Assembly (NCBI GenBank): GCA_016716265.1
Contig: JADJWQ010000003.1
Location: 62,001-126,000 of the forward strand
Source: Planctomycetota bacterium
GTDB taxonomy: Bacteria > Planctomycetota > UBA1135 > UBA2386
Length of the DNA stretch: 64,000 nt
Direction of reading: 5' to 3'
Under the pieces are notes generated by a model, which was given only the letters and a program-made list of their open reading frames with translations, did no database searches and was not told where the DNA came from. Shown one piece after another: positions 42,138 to 51,472 of this stretch. The position numbers and the translations under genes were made by a program. How positions within the stretch are numbered: position 1 is the first letter of the stretch; each line of letters begins with the position of its first letter.

Positions 42138-43019
42138 TCAGCCCCGGCGCCGCGCGACCAGGATGCGCGGTCGGCGGGCGAGATCGTCGAGCAGATCGAC
42201 GTCGGTCAGCACGGCGCAGCGCTCGAGAACCGCCCGTGCGGCCGCTGCCGCGCCGATACCGGTCTCCAGCACCACGGCACCACCTGGTCGCAGCATCACG
42301 TCGAGACCCGCCGCGATCGCCTCGTAGGCAGCCGCCGGCTGCCCGGGTGGCGTCCACAGCGCCAGGCCAGGCTCGTAGCGCCGCACGTCGTCCGCGCACA
42401 GCTCCGGGCGTGCCGGGTCGACGTACGGCGGATTGGACACCACGAGATCGAAGGGCTCGGCACCTCGCAGCGGCTCCCACCACGAGCCCTCGACGAGCCG
42501 CACGCGCGCACCGACCCGGTGACGCTCCACATTGCGCGCCGCCACCGCGAGTGCATCGGCCGACACGTCGACGGCGACGACCGACACGCCGGGTCGCTCG
42601 ACCGCGAGCGCGATCGCGATCGCACCGCTCCCGGTGCCGAGGTCGACGATGCGCGCTTCGCTGTCGGCCGGCAGCTCGGCGAGGGCGCGCGCGACGACCT
42701 CCTCGGTCTCCGGCCGCGGCACGAGCACGCTCGCGGTGACCTCGAGCTCGAGCCCGAAGAACTCCCAGGCGCCGAGCAGGTGCGCGACCGGCTCGTGTGC
42801 GCCGCGCCGCCGGACCAGCTCGCGCAGCGTCGCGAGCTCGCTCGGCGTCAGCGGGCGGTCGTGCTGCAGGTAGACGTGCAGCCGGTCGAGCCCGAGCGCG
42901 TGCTGGATCAGCAGCTCGACCGAGCGGCGCGGCGCATCGACGCCGCGCCGCTCGAGCCACGCGATCGACGCGGCCTGGACCGCGCCGAGCGTCGTCGGAG
43001 TCGGGTCCACCGCGCTCAT
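42138..43019 (-). CDS. prmC: Release-factor glutamine methyltransferase
   Basis: A 293-residue SAM-dependent methyltransferase that methylates the Gln of the GGQ motif in peptide-chain release factors. N-terminal helical substrate domain, then VDLGTGSGAIAIALA (SAM motif I), and the catalytic NPPY (VVSNPPYVDP). It is in the same operon as prfA, its substrate gene, as is common. ATG 43019 lies 12 nt downstream of the membrane-protein stop. Confidence 0.92.
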   Translation of the reverse strand: MSAVDPTPTTLGAVQAASIAWLERRGVDAPRRSVELLIQHALGLDRLHVYLQHDRPLTPSELATLRELVRRRGAHEPVAHLLGAWEFFGLELEVTASVLVPRPETEEVVARALAELPADSEARIVDLGTGSGAIAIALAVERPGVSVVAVDVSADALAVAARNVERHRVGARVRLVEGSWWEPLRGAEPFDLVVSNPPYVDPARPELCADDVRRYEPGLALWTPPGQPAAAYEAIAAGLDVMLRPGGAVVLETGIGAAAAARAVLERCAVLTDVDLLDDLARRPRILVARRRG

Positions 43020-43031
43020 GGGCGCCGCCGC

Positions 43032-43751
43032 TCAGCGGCGGCGTGCACCGCTCCGGCCCGCCGGCTTGGCGGCCTGCCGCGCGACCTTCTGGGCCTTCGC
43101 GTGCTTCGCGCCGCCGAACACGGCCATCACGAAGAACAGCTCGGCGAGGAGCGCGCCGAACACGAACACGAGGCGACCCGGGCCGATCATCGTCACGATG
43201 TCGCGCACCATCGCCTGCTTCTCGACGTCCTGGATCTTGATGAAGGCCATGGCGAGCGGCTTCCAGCCGGACTCGTAGCCCTTCAGCGCCAGGAACTGCT
43301 GCATCGCCGGATCGAGGAACGAGCCGATCAGCGTGTGCAGCTGCAGCAGGAACGGCAGCAGCGACAGGAACACCCACTTCAGGTTCCGACCGGTGAAACG
43401 ACCGGTGGAGATCGCACCCCACCAGGTCCAGACCATGCCGATCGAGATCAGCAGCGCGAACGCGCCACCGATCGTCCAATAGCCGGGCACCAGCTCCGAC
43501 CCGGTCACACCCCACGGCATCAGCGAGCCGATCAGCATCACGAGGCCCGCGAGCAGGAATCGGTAGTATTCCTTGTCCGCGTGCGCGTTGTAGGCGGGGC
43601 ACGGCAGGCCCATGCCGGCGCTCATGGCGTGCGCTGCGCCCGGCGCCGTCGGCGCACCGGCCGGCGCGCCCGACGGCTCCGCAGGCTCCTCGGCGGCGGA
43701 CGCGACGGACGCGGCGGTGATCAGCTCCAGCTCGGGCAGCTCTTCGGTCAT
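43032..43751 (-). CDS. Four-helix membrane protein of unknown function between prfA and prmC
   Basis: A 239-residue protein starting at ATG 43751 (AGGAGA SD, about 6 nt). The N-terminal 60 residues are acidic, then Ala/Pro-rich, and likely cytosolic. Four hydrophobic helices follow, at about 70-90, 97-117, 127-150 and 199-220, with a basic C-terminal tail. No catalytic motif is visible. Its position in a conserved translation operon suggests co-transcription, not shared function. Family not recognised. Confidence 0.65.
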   Translation of the reverse strand: MTEELPELELITAASVASAAEEPAEPSGAPAGAPTAPGAAHAMSAGMGLPCPAYNAHADKEYYRFLLAGLVMLIGSLMPWGVTGSELVPGYWTIGGAFALLISIGMVWTWWGAISTGRFTGRNLKWVFLSLLPFLLQLHTLIGSFLDPAMQQFLALKGYESGWKPLAMAFIKIQDVEKQAMVRDIVTMIGPGRLVFVFGALLAELFFVMAVFGGAKHAKAQKVARQAAKPAGRSGARRR

Positions 43752-43910
43752 CTCGGTTCTCCTGGAGGGGTTCGATGCGGTGAGGGCCGCGGTGGGGGCC
43801 GCGGGGCGGGCGTCGCGGCCCGCGCCGACGTTCGTCGCGGCGCTCGTGGAGGGGTCTTGGGAGAGGGTCGGCACGCGCACCGGATCCAGCGCAGGATCCG
43901 GGCCGCCGGT

Positions 43911-44993
43911 TCAGAGGGCGGCGATGCGCTCCTCGCGATCGACCGCGAGCAGCGCCTCGACGACCGGCTCGAGCCTGCCCTCGAGCACTGGCGCAAGTGG
44001 GAAGTTCTGGCCGAGCCGATGGTCGGTCAAACGATTCTGGGGAAAGTTGTACGTGCGGATGCGGGCATTGCGGTCGCCGGTGCCGACCTGGCTCTTGCGG
44101 TCGGCCGACCGGGCGCTCTCGACCCGCCGGCGCTCCGCGTCGAGCAGCCGGGTCCGCAGCAGCTCGAGCGCCTTCGCCCGGTTCTTCACCTGCGAGCGCT
44201 CCTCCTGGCAGAACACCGACAGCCCGGTCGGCAGGTGCGTCAGGCGCACGGCGCTCGACACCTTGTTGACGTTCTGCCCGCCCGGCCCGGACGCCCGCAC
44301 CGCCTGCATCTCGAGGTCCGCGTCGCGGATCTCGACGTCGACCTCCTCCGCCTCGGGCAGCACGGCGACGGTCGCGGCCGACGTGTGCACGCGACCCTGC
44401 GATTCGGTCGCCGGCACGCGCTGCACGCGATGCCCGCCGCTCTCGAAGCGCAGCCGGTGGAACACGCCGTCGCCGCGCACCGCGAGGATCACCTCCTTGC
44501 AGCCGCCCACCTCGCCCGGCGACTCGGACATCCGCTCGACGGTCCAGCCCTGGCGGTCGGCGTAGCGCACGTAGAGGTCGCGCAGCTCGCCGGCCCACAG
44601 TGCCGCCTCCGCGCCGCCGGTCCCCGCGCGGATCTCCAGGATCGCGCTGCGCGCCCCGTCGCTCTCGCTCTCGAGCAACGAGTCCAGCAACGCGTCGGCG
44701 AGCTCCCTTCCGCGCCGCTCGAGCGCCGGCAGCTCGTCGCGCGCGAGGTCGGCGAGCTCGCGGTCGGAGCCGTCGAGCAGAGCGCGCGCGTCGTCGAGCT
44801 CGCGCTCCACCGACCGCAGCGACTCGTAGCGGGCGACCGGCTCGCGCAATGCACCGAGCTCGCGCTGCAGCCGCGCGATCCGTGCCGGCTGTGCGAGCAC
44901 GGCGGGATCCGACACGGCGGCGGTCAGCTCGGCGAGGCGCGCGCTCATGCGATCCAGGCGCGCACGGACGCTGTTGCGCAGCAGGTCACTCAT
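43911..44993 (-). CDS. prfA: Peptide chain release factor 1
   Basis: 360 residues, the normal RF1 length. The GGQ catalytic motif lies in RASGPGGQNVNKVSSAVRL. The codon-recognition tripeptide region reads VQRVPATESQGRVHTSA (P-A-T, the RF1-type PxT), which indicates UAA/UAG reading rather than RF2. IRAGTGGAEAALWAGEL is also typical. It follows rpmE by 127 nt and is followed by a membrane protein and prmC. Confidence 0.93.
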   Translation of the reverse strand: MSDLLRNSVRARLDRMSARLAELTAAVSDPAVLAQPARIARLQRELGALREPVARYESLRSVERELDDARALLDGSDRELADLARDELPALERRGRELADALLDSLLESESDGARSAILEIRAGTGGAEAALWAGELRDLYVRYADRQGWTVERMSESPGEVGGCKEVILAVRGDGVFHRLRFESGGHRVQRVPATESQGRVHTSAATVAVLPEAEEVDVEIRDADLEMQAVRASGPGGQNVNKVSSAVRLTHLPTGLSVFCQEERSQVKNRAKALELLRTRLLDAERRRVESARSADRKSQVGTGDRNARIRTYNFPQNRLTDHRLGQNFPLAPVLEGRLEPVVEALLAVDREERIAAL

Positions 44994-45120
44994 GCAATGC
45001 GCGAGGCCACAGCGCCGATCCAGGCCAGGAAATGCGAACGCGCCCGGCAGCTGCCGGACGTGTTCCGGAGCGGCGGCGCGGACGGGACCGGCGACCCCGC
45101 GACCCGCTGCCGGCAGGCGC

Positions 45121-45372
45121 TCAGGACGAAGCGGCCTCGCCGTCCGTGGCCGCTCCGCTCACGGTCGTCGGCCGCGAACGCGCGTAGCGGCGGCGGAACT
45201 TGTCGACGCGACCGGCCGAGTCGACGAACTTCTGGTGGCCCGTGAAGAACGGGTGGCAGGCCGAGCAGATGTCGATGCGGATCTCGGACCGCGTCGAACG
45301 GGTCGTGAAGGTGTTGCCGCAGGCGCAGACGACCTTGGCTTCGACGTAGTTCGGATGGATGTCGGCTCTCAT
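45121..45372 (-). CDS. rpmE: 50S ribosomal protein L31 (zinc-binding type)
   Basis: An 83-residue L31. It begins MRADIHPNYVEAKVVCACGNTF and carries the four Cys of the zinc-binding C+ form (CACG...CSACH), followed by the standard HPFFTGHQKFVDSAGRVDKFRRRY. The C-terminal 15 residues are a non-conserved extension. First gene before prfA. Confidence 0.95.
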   Translation of the reverse strand: MRADIHPNYVEAKVVCACGNTFTTRSTRSEIRIDICSACHPFFTGHQKFVDSAGRVDKFRRRYARSRPTTVSGAATDGEAASS

Positions 45373-45466
45373 GGCTCCTCGGCCTTCCGGGCGCGCCGGC
45401 CCGCGTAGCGACCTGCCCTCGCTCCCCGCGACGCGGGTCCGTGCGTGGGAGTTCGGAGGGCGCAAC

Positions 45467-45494
45467 AGGCTATCGTCGCCCCGCTCGCCGTCAA
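45467..45494 (-). promoter_or_regulatory. Candidate sigma-70 promoter for rpmE
   Basis: On the minus strand TTGACG (45494-45489), a 16-nt spacer and TAGCCT (45472-45467) lie about 95 nt upstream of the rpmE start. The -35 is close to consensus and the -10 is weaker. Prediction only. Confidence 0.35.
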
Positions 45495-45506
45495 GAGCGC
45501 GCGGCG

Positions 45507-46004
45507 TCAGCGCAGCCAGCGGCGCAGCGCCGCGGCGCCGGCCAGCTCGCCGCGCTCGCCGACCCGGACCAGCGCCGCGTCGAAGCGATGACCGACCCCG
45601 AAGCTGCGCAGGACCTCGAGCAGCAGCGCGCGCTCGCGCCCGTCGAGCGCGTCGAGGTCCGCCGTCCGGAGCACGATGCCGGCGGCCGGCCACACGGCGT
45701 CGGCCAGCTCGGGCCCGAGCGGTGGAGGTGCGGCGCGGCGCACTGCCACACTGGCGTCCGCAGCGATCCGCACGACCGGCGCGACCCGCGCCGGCAGCTC
45801 GTCCTCGCGGGTGGCGACGTAGACGAGCAGCGCCAGCCCCCGCGGCACCGCCGGACCGGGCTCGACCGCCGGCGGCGCCGGCGTCGCCGCCTCGCGCGGA
45901 GCGCCCTGCTCGCGGTCCGCGCGCGCCAGACCGACGCGCAACAGCGCGACGATCAGCGCGGCGAGCGCCACCCCGAGGGTCAGACGCCGGCCGAGCCCGT
46001 CCAT
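45507..46004 (-). CDS. Small membrane-anchored protein of unknown function
   Basis: 165 residues with one N-terminal membrane helix (LTLGVALAALIVALLRVGLA), a Pro/Ala-rich linker, and a domain with Arg-rich and hydrophobic stretches ending AALRRWLR. No family recognised. Its start overlaps the end of maf by 25 bp, which suggests it is expressed with it. Confidence 0.5.
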   Translation of the reverse strand: MDGLGRRLTLGVALAALIVALLRVGLARADREQGAPREAATPAPPAVEPGPAVPRGLALLVYVATREDELPARVAPVVRIAADASVAVRRAAPPPLGPELADAVWPAAGIVLRTADLDALDGRERALLLEVLRSFGVGHRFDAALVRVGERGELAGAAALRRWLR

Positions 46005-46675
46005 GACCCGGGTCCCGACGACAAGGCCACGAGCAAGGTGCGCAGCCCCGCGACCGACAGGCCGATCACGGTGTCGAGGTCACCGTCGATGCAGGTCGCG
46101 AAGCGACCGGCATCGTCCTGGATGCCGTAGCCACCGGCCTTGCCGAGCCAGCTCCCGCCGGCGACGTAGGCGTCGATCGCCGCGCGGTCGAGCGGGGCGA
46201 ACCGCACGGTCGCGCGCGCGCACAGGACGCGCGGCGCGGCGGTTTCCGCGGTCCCGTGCCGCGCCGCCCCGTGCGCCGCCAGCGCGGTGTGCACGACGTG
46301 CGTGCGACCCTGCAGCAGCGCGATCATCCGCGCCGCGTCGGCGGGATCGGCAGGCTTGCCGAGCTCGACACCATCGACGTCGACCACCGTGTCGACGCCC
46401 AGCACGATGCCGCGCGCCCGATCCGGCGCCGCGAGGTCGGCGGGCAGCTGCGCGCCCGCGGCCTTCGCCGCGGCCCGCTGCGCCGCGCGGTCCGCCGGGC
46501 TCCCGGTCCCGACGATCTCCTCGCCCGGCTCGACGCAGACGAACTCGAGGCCGGCCGCAGCGAGCAGCGCGCGTCGCCGCGGGGATGTCGAGGCGAGCAG
46601 GATCAGCGGTCCGGCCAGCACTTCGCGCAGCCTCTGGGTTCCCGGCGCCGCGCCGGCGCCGGGCGGAATCCTCAC
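45980..46675 (-). CDS. maf: Maf-family nucleoside triphosphate pyrophosphatase
   Basis: A 231-residue Maf protein that hydrolyses modified or non-canonical NTPs. The conserved start LILLASTSPRRRALLAAAGLEF, the metal-site GVDTVVDVDGVELGKPADPADAARMIALLQGRTHVV and the KAGGYGIQ motif are all present. It starts at GTG 46675, overlapping the upstream stop by 4 bp (GTGA). The C-terminal tail overlaps the next gene by 25 bp. Confidence 0.9.
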   Translation of the reverse strand: MRIPPGAGAAPGTQRLREVLAGPLILLASTSPRRRALLAAAGLEFVCVEPGEEIVGTGSPADRAAQRAAAKAAGAQLPADLAAPDRARGIVLGVDTVVDVDGVELGKPADPADAARMIALLQGRTHVVHTALAAHGAARHGTAETAAPRVLCARATVRFAPLDRAAIDAYVAGGSWLGKAGGYGIQDDAGRFATCIDGDLDTVIGLSVAGLRTLLVALSSGPGSWTGSAGV

Positions 46676-47448
46676 CGGGACTTCGATTGCAGGCGCAGCA
46701 GCAGACAGGCCGGCGACAGCGGTGGATCGGTACGCGCCCGCCCGCTCGGCAACGGCGTCCCGACGCCGAGCGGCAGGTGCCCGAACGGAGCGAGCAGCTC
46801 GCGCACGCGCGCGACGAACTTCTCGAGCGCCTCGTTCTTGCCGTCGCCCTTCGCGTCGAGGCCGAGCCGGGCCTGCACGCGCTGCGTCGAGCGCTCCGAG
46901 AAGCAGACCTCCTCCCAGTCGATGAAGCGGCCGACGAACTGCGCGACCTCGTCGCCGATCGCGGGGATCCGCTGGAAGAAGGCCTTGCGCTCGGTCACCG
47001 ACCCTTCGCGCAGGTGGTCGAGGTTGACGCTGTTCTGATCGTTGTAGATCTGCTGCACGGCGTCGTGCAGCGCCCGGCAGCGCTCGAACAGCCCGTCGAT
47101 CGGCAGGTCGTCGAGGACGGCGGCGATCTCGTAGGCCTCCGCGATCCGGAACTCGTTCCGGTCGACGAAGTTCTCCTCGATCCGGCGCAGCACCTCCTGG
47201 CCGAGTCCGCAGGCGTGCCCGGGCACGAAATGCGCGTGCACGAGCACGTCGACCAGCTCGGCCCGCGTCGGCGCCGCCGGCTTCGGCAGCCGCGCGACCA
47301 CCTCCTCGAGGTCGACGAGCGTCTGCTCCAGGTTCTTCGGCGTCGGCTCGAGCGTCAGGCTCGGAGCGTCCGCCGCGACCGCGCTACCCGCCGCGGGAGC
47401 CGCCTTCTTGCGCGTCACCTTGCTGCTCGACTTCTTCTTGGCCGCCAT
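46672..47448 (-). CDS. Protein of unknown function, possibly HhH/endonuclease III-like
   Basis: A 258-residue cytosolic protein. It opens with a Lys/Ala-rich tail typical of DNA- or RNA-binding proteins (MAAKKKSSSKVTRKKA), then an all-helical body. A segment FFQRIPAIGDEVAQFVGRFI resembles a helix-hairpin-helix motif, but the catalytic Lys/Asp and Fe-S Cys of endonuclease III are not clear. The call is therefore tentative. ATG 47448; it overlaps maf by 4 bp. Confidence 0.5.
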   Translation of the reverse strand: MAAKKKSSSKVTRKKAAPAAGSAVAADAPSLTLEPTPKNLEQTLVDLEEVVARLPKPAAPTRAELVDVLVHAHFVPGHACGLGQEVLRRIEENFVDRNEFRIAEAYEIAAVLDDLPIDGLFERCRALHDAVQQIYNDQNSVNLDHLREGSVTERKAFFQRIPAIGDEVAQFVGRFIDWEEVCFSERSTQRVQARLGLDAKGDGKNEALEKFVARVRELLAPFGHLPLGVGTPLPSGRARTDPPLSPACLLLRLQSKSR

Positions 47449-47611
47449 CGGTCGTCGACCTGTGATTCGGCCCGCTGCGGTCGACGAACCTGCAGCGGGA
47501 AGCGCTCCGGGAGCGCGCCATCGGGCTGCCGCGCCGGCGCACGCCCGCCGGCGCTCGGAACCGGCCGAGCGCGCGAGGCGAGCCCGGCGCACTCGCTCGG
47601 TGGCCCGCGCT

Positions 47612-48028
47612 TCAGTCTGCCGCGCGCGACGCCGACGCGGGCTTCGCGGCAGAACCGTGCTTCGCGGCCCACTTCTTCTTGGCGAGGCGGCCGGAGCCGA
47701 GCTGGCGCGGCGGCTGGAACGGCTTCGCCTTGCGCTTGCGCTTCTTGTCGGCGGACTGCGCACCGCGCTGCCGCGACGGGAGCTCGAGGCCCGACTTGCG
47801 GATCAGGCTCGCGACCGTCTCGGAGGGTTGAGCGCCGACCGACAGCCAGTACTGGATGCGCTCGGCGTTGAGCCCGTACTGCTCCTCCGCGCGCGGGTGC
47901 TTCGGTAGGTAGTAGCCGAGCGTCTCGATCACGCGGCCGTCCCGCTTGAAGCGGGCCTCGGTCGCGCAGACGCGGTAGGTCGGGTGATTCAGGCGTCCGA
48001 ATCGGGTCAGGCGCAGCTTGACGGCCAA
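47612..48028 (-). CDS. rpsP: 30S ribosomal protein S16
   Basis: A 138-residue S16. The conserved N-terminus is AVKLRLTRFGRLNHPTYRV, then EARFKRDGRVIETLGYYLPK, RIQYWLSVGAQPSETVASLIRKSG, and a Lys-rich C-terminal extension of about 55 residues beyond the usual 80. The start is TTG at 48028 with a GAGG SD 7 nt upstream; the longer frame to 48121 has no family support. Downstream of ffh. Confidence 0.93.
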   Translation of the reverse strand: MAVKLRLTRFGRLNHPTYRVCATEARFKRDGRVIETLGYYLPKHPRAEEQYGLNAERIQYWLSVGAQPSETVASLIRKSGLELPSRQRGAQSADKKRKRKAKPFQPPRQLGSGRLAKKKWAAKHGSAAKPASASRAAD

Positions 48029-48262
48029 GATCGAACCTCGTCGCGGATCAGCGGTGGCGGGAGCACGGACGGCGGTGGCGCTCGACGGCGCGGCTGGCAC
48101 GGGTGCCACCGGCGTCGGCACGCGAGCCGGCGCGGCGGGCCGAACGGACGGCGACGCCCACCACGGAAAAGGGGCGCGGATGCTACCGCAGCGCGCCGGT
48201 GCTGACCAGCGGGCTGGCCAAAAATCGCCGCCCGCTCGACGCCGCGTGGCCAGCCGTCGGGG

Positions 48263-49744
48263 TCAGCGCTTGCGGCCGCGCATGAAGTCGCGGAACGCCT
48301 GGTTACCACCCCCACCGCCGCGCCGCCCGCCGGGCATCGGCGGCATGCCCCCTGCCGTTCCACCCGGCATTCCACCCGGCATCCCACCGAACCCGCCCAT
48401 CCCGCCGAGCTGCGACGGGTCCGGCATGCCGGCGCCGGCGAGCCCCTCGAGCCCGCCGCGACCGAGCTTCGCCATCATCTTCTGCATCATCTTGAACTGC
48501 TTGACGAGGTCGTGCACCGCCTGCAGCTCGTTGCCGCTGCCACCGGCGATCCGCCGCCGGCGCTGCACGTCGATCGCGTCCGGATTGCGGCGCTCGAACA
48601 CCGTCATCGACTGGATCATCGCCTCGACGCGCTTGAAGCGGCGGTCGTCGAGATCGACCTCCTTGAGCGCCTGCCCCATGCCGGGCAGCATGCCGAGCAC
48701 CTTCTTCAAGGGCCCGAGCTTCCGGATCATGTTGAGCTGCCGGAGGAAGTCCTCGAAGTCGAACTTGCCCTTGAGGAGCTTCTTCGCCTCCTTCTCGGCC
48801 TGCTTCTCGTCGATGACCTCCTGCGCCTTCTCGACCAGCGACACGACGTCGCCCATGCCGAGGATGCGCCCGGCCATGCGCGGCGGATCGAACTCCTCGA
48901 GCTCGTCGGGCTTCTCGCCGGTGCCGACGTAGAGGATCGGCTTGCCGGTGATCTTCTTGATCGACAGCGCCGCACCGCCGCGCGCGTCGCCGTCGGTCTT
49001 CGTCAGGATGACGCCCCAGATCGGCAGCCGCTCGTCGAAGGTCTTGGCCGAGTTGACGGCGTCCTGACCGAGCATCGAGTCGCACACCAGCAGCACGCCG
49101 TGCGGCTTGCAGCGCCGGTGCACCTCGTCGAGCTCGGCCATCAGGGGCTCGTCGATGTGCAGGCGGCCGGCGGTGTCGAGGATCACGACGTCGTGCCGGT
49201 TGCGCTTCGCGAGCTCGATGCCACGCGCGCAGACCTCGGGCGGCCGCGCCGACGTGCCCTCGGCGTGCACCGCGATGCCGAGCTGCCTGCCGAGCGTCTG
49301 GAGCTGCTCGACCGCCGCCGGGCGCTGCAGGTCGGCGGCGACCAGCAGCGGGTTCTTCCGCTTCGTCTTGCGCAGCCACAACGCGAGCTTCGCGCAGGTC
49401 GTCGTCTTCCCCGACCCCTGCAGGCCCGCCATCATCAGCACCAGCGGGCCGTTGTCGGCGACCGGCAGCCCGCGCTTCTCGCCGCCGAGCAGCGCGGTCA
49501 GCTCGTCGTGGAAGACCTTGACGAACTGCTGGCCGGGATCGACCGCCTGCAGGACCTCCTGGCCGAGCGCCCGCGCCTTGACGTCCTGGATGAAGTCCTT
49601 GGCGACCTTGAAGTGGACGTCCGCCTCGAGCAGCGCCTGCCGGACGGAACGGATCCCCTCCTCGACGTTCGCTTCGGTGAGGACCTTGTTGCCGACGATC
49701 GACCGGTAGGCCTTCGTCAGCGCGCCGCTGAGGACATCGAACAT
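48263..49744 (-). CDS. ffh: Signal recognition particle protein
   Basis: A 493-residue SRP GTPase. NG domain: GLQGSGKTTTCAKLA (G1), DTAGRLHID (G3) and TKTDGDARGGAAL (G4/G5). The M domain follows (FLRQLNMIRKLGPLKKVLGMLPG...RRRRIAGGSG), which binds 4.5S RNA and signal sequences. A Gly/Met-rich tail extends beyond the usual end. ATG 49744. I looked for a 4.5S RNA in the 234 bp downstream and saw none. Confidence 0.95.
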   Translation of the reverse strand: MFDVLSGALTKAYRSIVGNKVLTEANVEEGIRSVRQALLEADVHFKVAKDFIQDVKARALGQEVLQAVDPGQQFVKVFHDELTALLGGEKRGLPVADNGPLVLMMAGLQGSGKTTTCAKLALWLRKTKRKNPLLVAADLQRPAAVEQLQTLGRQLGIAVHAEGTSARPPEVCARGIELAKRNRHDVVILDTAGRLHIDEPLMAELDEVHRRCKPHGVLLVCDSMLGQDAVNSAKTFDERLPIWGVILTKTDGDARGGAALSIKKITGKPILYVGTGEKPDELEEFDPPRMAGRILGMGDVVSLVEKAQEVIDEKQAEKEAKKLLKGKFDFEDFLRQLNMIRKLGPLKKVLGMLPGMGQALKEVDLDDRRFKRVEAMIQSMTVFERRNPDAIDVQRRRRIAGGSGNELQAVHDLVKQFKMMQKMMAKLGRGGLEGLAGAGMPDPSQLGGMGGFGGMPGGMPGGTAGGMPPMPGGRRGGGGGNQAFRDFMRGRKR

Positions 49745-50007
49745 GGCAGTATCGGGGCAGCTGGCTCGCGGGGCCCGCGGCCCCGGTGACCTCCGCCGCA
49801 GGACAGCGACCGCCGGCGGCCCGCCGGCGCCCGCCGCGAGAAGCGCGACAGTCTGGGCAGTGCGCGCGCGACGGTCAAGCCGCGCCGGACGGACGCGCGG
49901 CTCGCCGCGCTGCTCGCGCCCGCTCGCGTCGGAAAACGTGGGACGCCCGCGCCGGGGCGGAGAATAGCTGACGTCCCGTCCACCCCATCCGCACCCCCGA
50001 GGATCCG

Positions 50008-51420
50008 ATGCGACTCCTGCTCGCGAACCTGCCCGCCGCGCTCCTCACCGCCGCGGCTCTCGCCCAGGCTCCCGGTGCCCACTGGTCGACCGTCCAGGGC
50101 ATCCCCAACCCGCCACAGCGCCGCGAGAATCCCGGCGCGGCCGACGTCAACAACTTCTACGTCTTCGGCGGTCGGTCGGGCGGCAGCGGCGGCGTCCCGA
50201 TGAACGACCTGTGGCGGTTCGACGGCGCCGGCTGGACGCTGATGACCGCCGACGGCGCCGTCGGCTCGCCGCCCGCGCGCGACCTCGCGACCGTCACGTG
50301 GGACTTCAATCGGAACCGCCTCGTGGTGTTCGGCGGCCGGGACGTCGCGAACGTGACGCTCGGCGACACCTGGGAGTGGGACCCGCTCACGAACCTGTGG
50401 AGCGCGATCACGCCGGTCGGCGGCAGTCCGTCGCCCCGCACGTTCGCGGCGACGACGTTCGATCCGGTGAACGGCAAGGTGTTGCTGTTCGGCGGACTCG
50501 ATGCGGGCGGCGCGCACCTCGCCGACACCTGGACCTGGGACGGCAGCGCGTGGACGCAGCTCAGCCCGGCCGGCGCGCTGCCGCCGGTCCGCCGGCAGCA
50601 CCACCTGGTCACGCGATTCGACTTCCTCGACGTGCTGTTGTTCGGCGGCCAGGACGCGACGCTCTCCTCCCCCGCCAATTGGCGGCTCGACACCTGGCGC
50701 TGGGACGGCTCGCAATGGCTGCAGATCGTCACGGCCAATTACCCGAACGGCCAGGTCGCCAATGACGCGGCCTACGACGCGATCCGCCAGCGAGTCGTCC
50801 TCGCCGGCGGCAACGGCATCGGTGGCAGCCCGACCGGCACGATCGCCGAGTTCGACTCGCTGACGAACGACTGGGTCGTGCGGCCGCTCGACGCCGGGAT
50901 CTACAAGGTCAGCCGCTACTTCGCGGCGTTCGTACCGGCCCTCGGCAAGACCTTCAAGGCGAGCGGCCAGGCGCTGAACGCGACGCGCCCGCCGACCGAG
51001 ACCTACGCGTACCAGACCGACGTCGCCGCCGCGTTCGTGCCGCTCGCCGGCGGCTGTGCGACGAGCGCCGGCATCCCGATGCTGCGGTCTCCACGGCTGC
51101 CCTGGCTGGGGCGCACGTTCTCGCTCGAGGTCGCCAACACGCCGGCGACCGCCGTCACGCTGATCGCGATCGGCGCGTCGACCACGGCGATCCCGCTGTC
51201 CCTGCTCGGACTCGGCGCGCCGGGCTGCGTGATCACGGTCCAACCGATCCTCGGCGTGCCGGCCCCGCCGGCGACCGGCACCGGCCTGCCGACTCTCGAC
51301 CTGCCGATGCCCACCGACACCGCCCTCGCCGGCATCGTGCTGCTGACCCAGGCGATCGTCGTCGACGGCGCGAACGGCGGCGTGTCGAATCAAGGCGACG
51401 CGACGATCGGCGCGCTCTGA
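50008..51420 (+). CDS. Secreted kelch-repeat protein
   Basis: A 470-residue exported protein. Signal peptide (LLLANLPAALLTAAALAQA) then five to six kelch-type repeats with the pattern VVFGGRD...TWEWDP and LLFGGLD...TWTWDGSAWTQL, predicted to form a beta-propeller. A non-kelch beta-rich C-terminal domain of about 120 residues follows. Kelch propellers bind proteins or glycans, and some form galactose-oxidase-like enzymes, but no copper-ligand motif is evident. Divergent from ffh. Confidence 0.78.
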   Translation: MRLLLANLPAALLTAAALAQAPGAHWSTVQGIPNPPQRRENPGAADVNNFYVFGGRSGGSGGVPMNDLWRFDGAGWTLMTADGAVGSPPARDLATVTWDFNRNRLVVFGGRDVANVTLGDTWEWDPLTNLWSAITPVGGSPSPRTFAATTFDPVNGKVLLFGGLDAGGAHLADTWTWDGSAWTQLSPAGALPPVRRQHHLVTRFDFLDVLLFGGQDATLSSPANWRLDTWRWDGSQWLQIVTANYPNGQVANDAAYDAIRQRVVLAGGNGIGGSPTGTIAEFDSLTNDWVVRPLDAGIYKVSRYFAAFVPALGKTFKASGQALNATRPPTETYAYQTDVAAAFVPLAGGCATSAGIPMLRSPRLPWLGRTFSLEVANTPATAVTLIAIGASTTAIPLSLLGLGAPGCVITVQPILGVPAPPATGTGLPTLDLPMPTDTALAGIVLLTQAIVVDGANGGVSNQGDATIGAL

Positions 51421-51472
51421 GGCCCGCCGTCGCGTCGTCCGACCGACCCGCGCACGGCCGCCCGCTCCGCCG

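Noticed and set aside
42129..45245. A 1038-residue plus-strand open frame over prmC, the membrane protein and prfA
   Set aside because: It spans three well-supported minus-strand genes and has shadow-frame composition.
48029..48262. A 4.5S SRP RNA next to ffh
   Set aside because: The conserved GGAAGGAAGCAGCC-type loop was not found on either strand of this gap.
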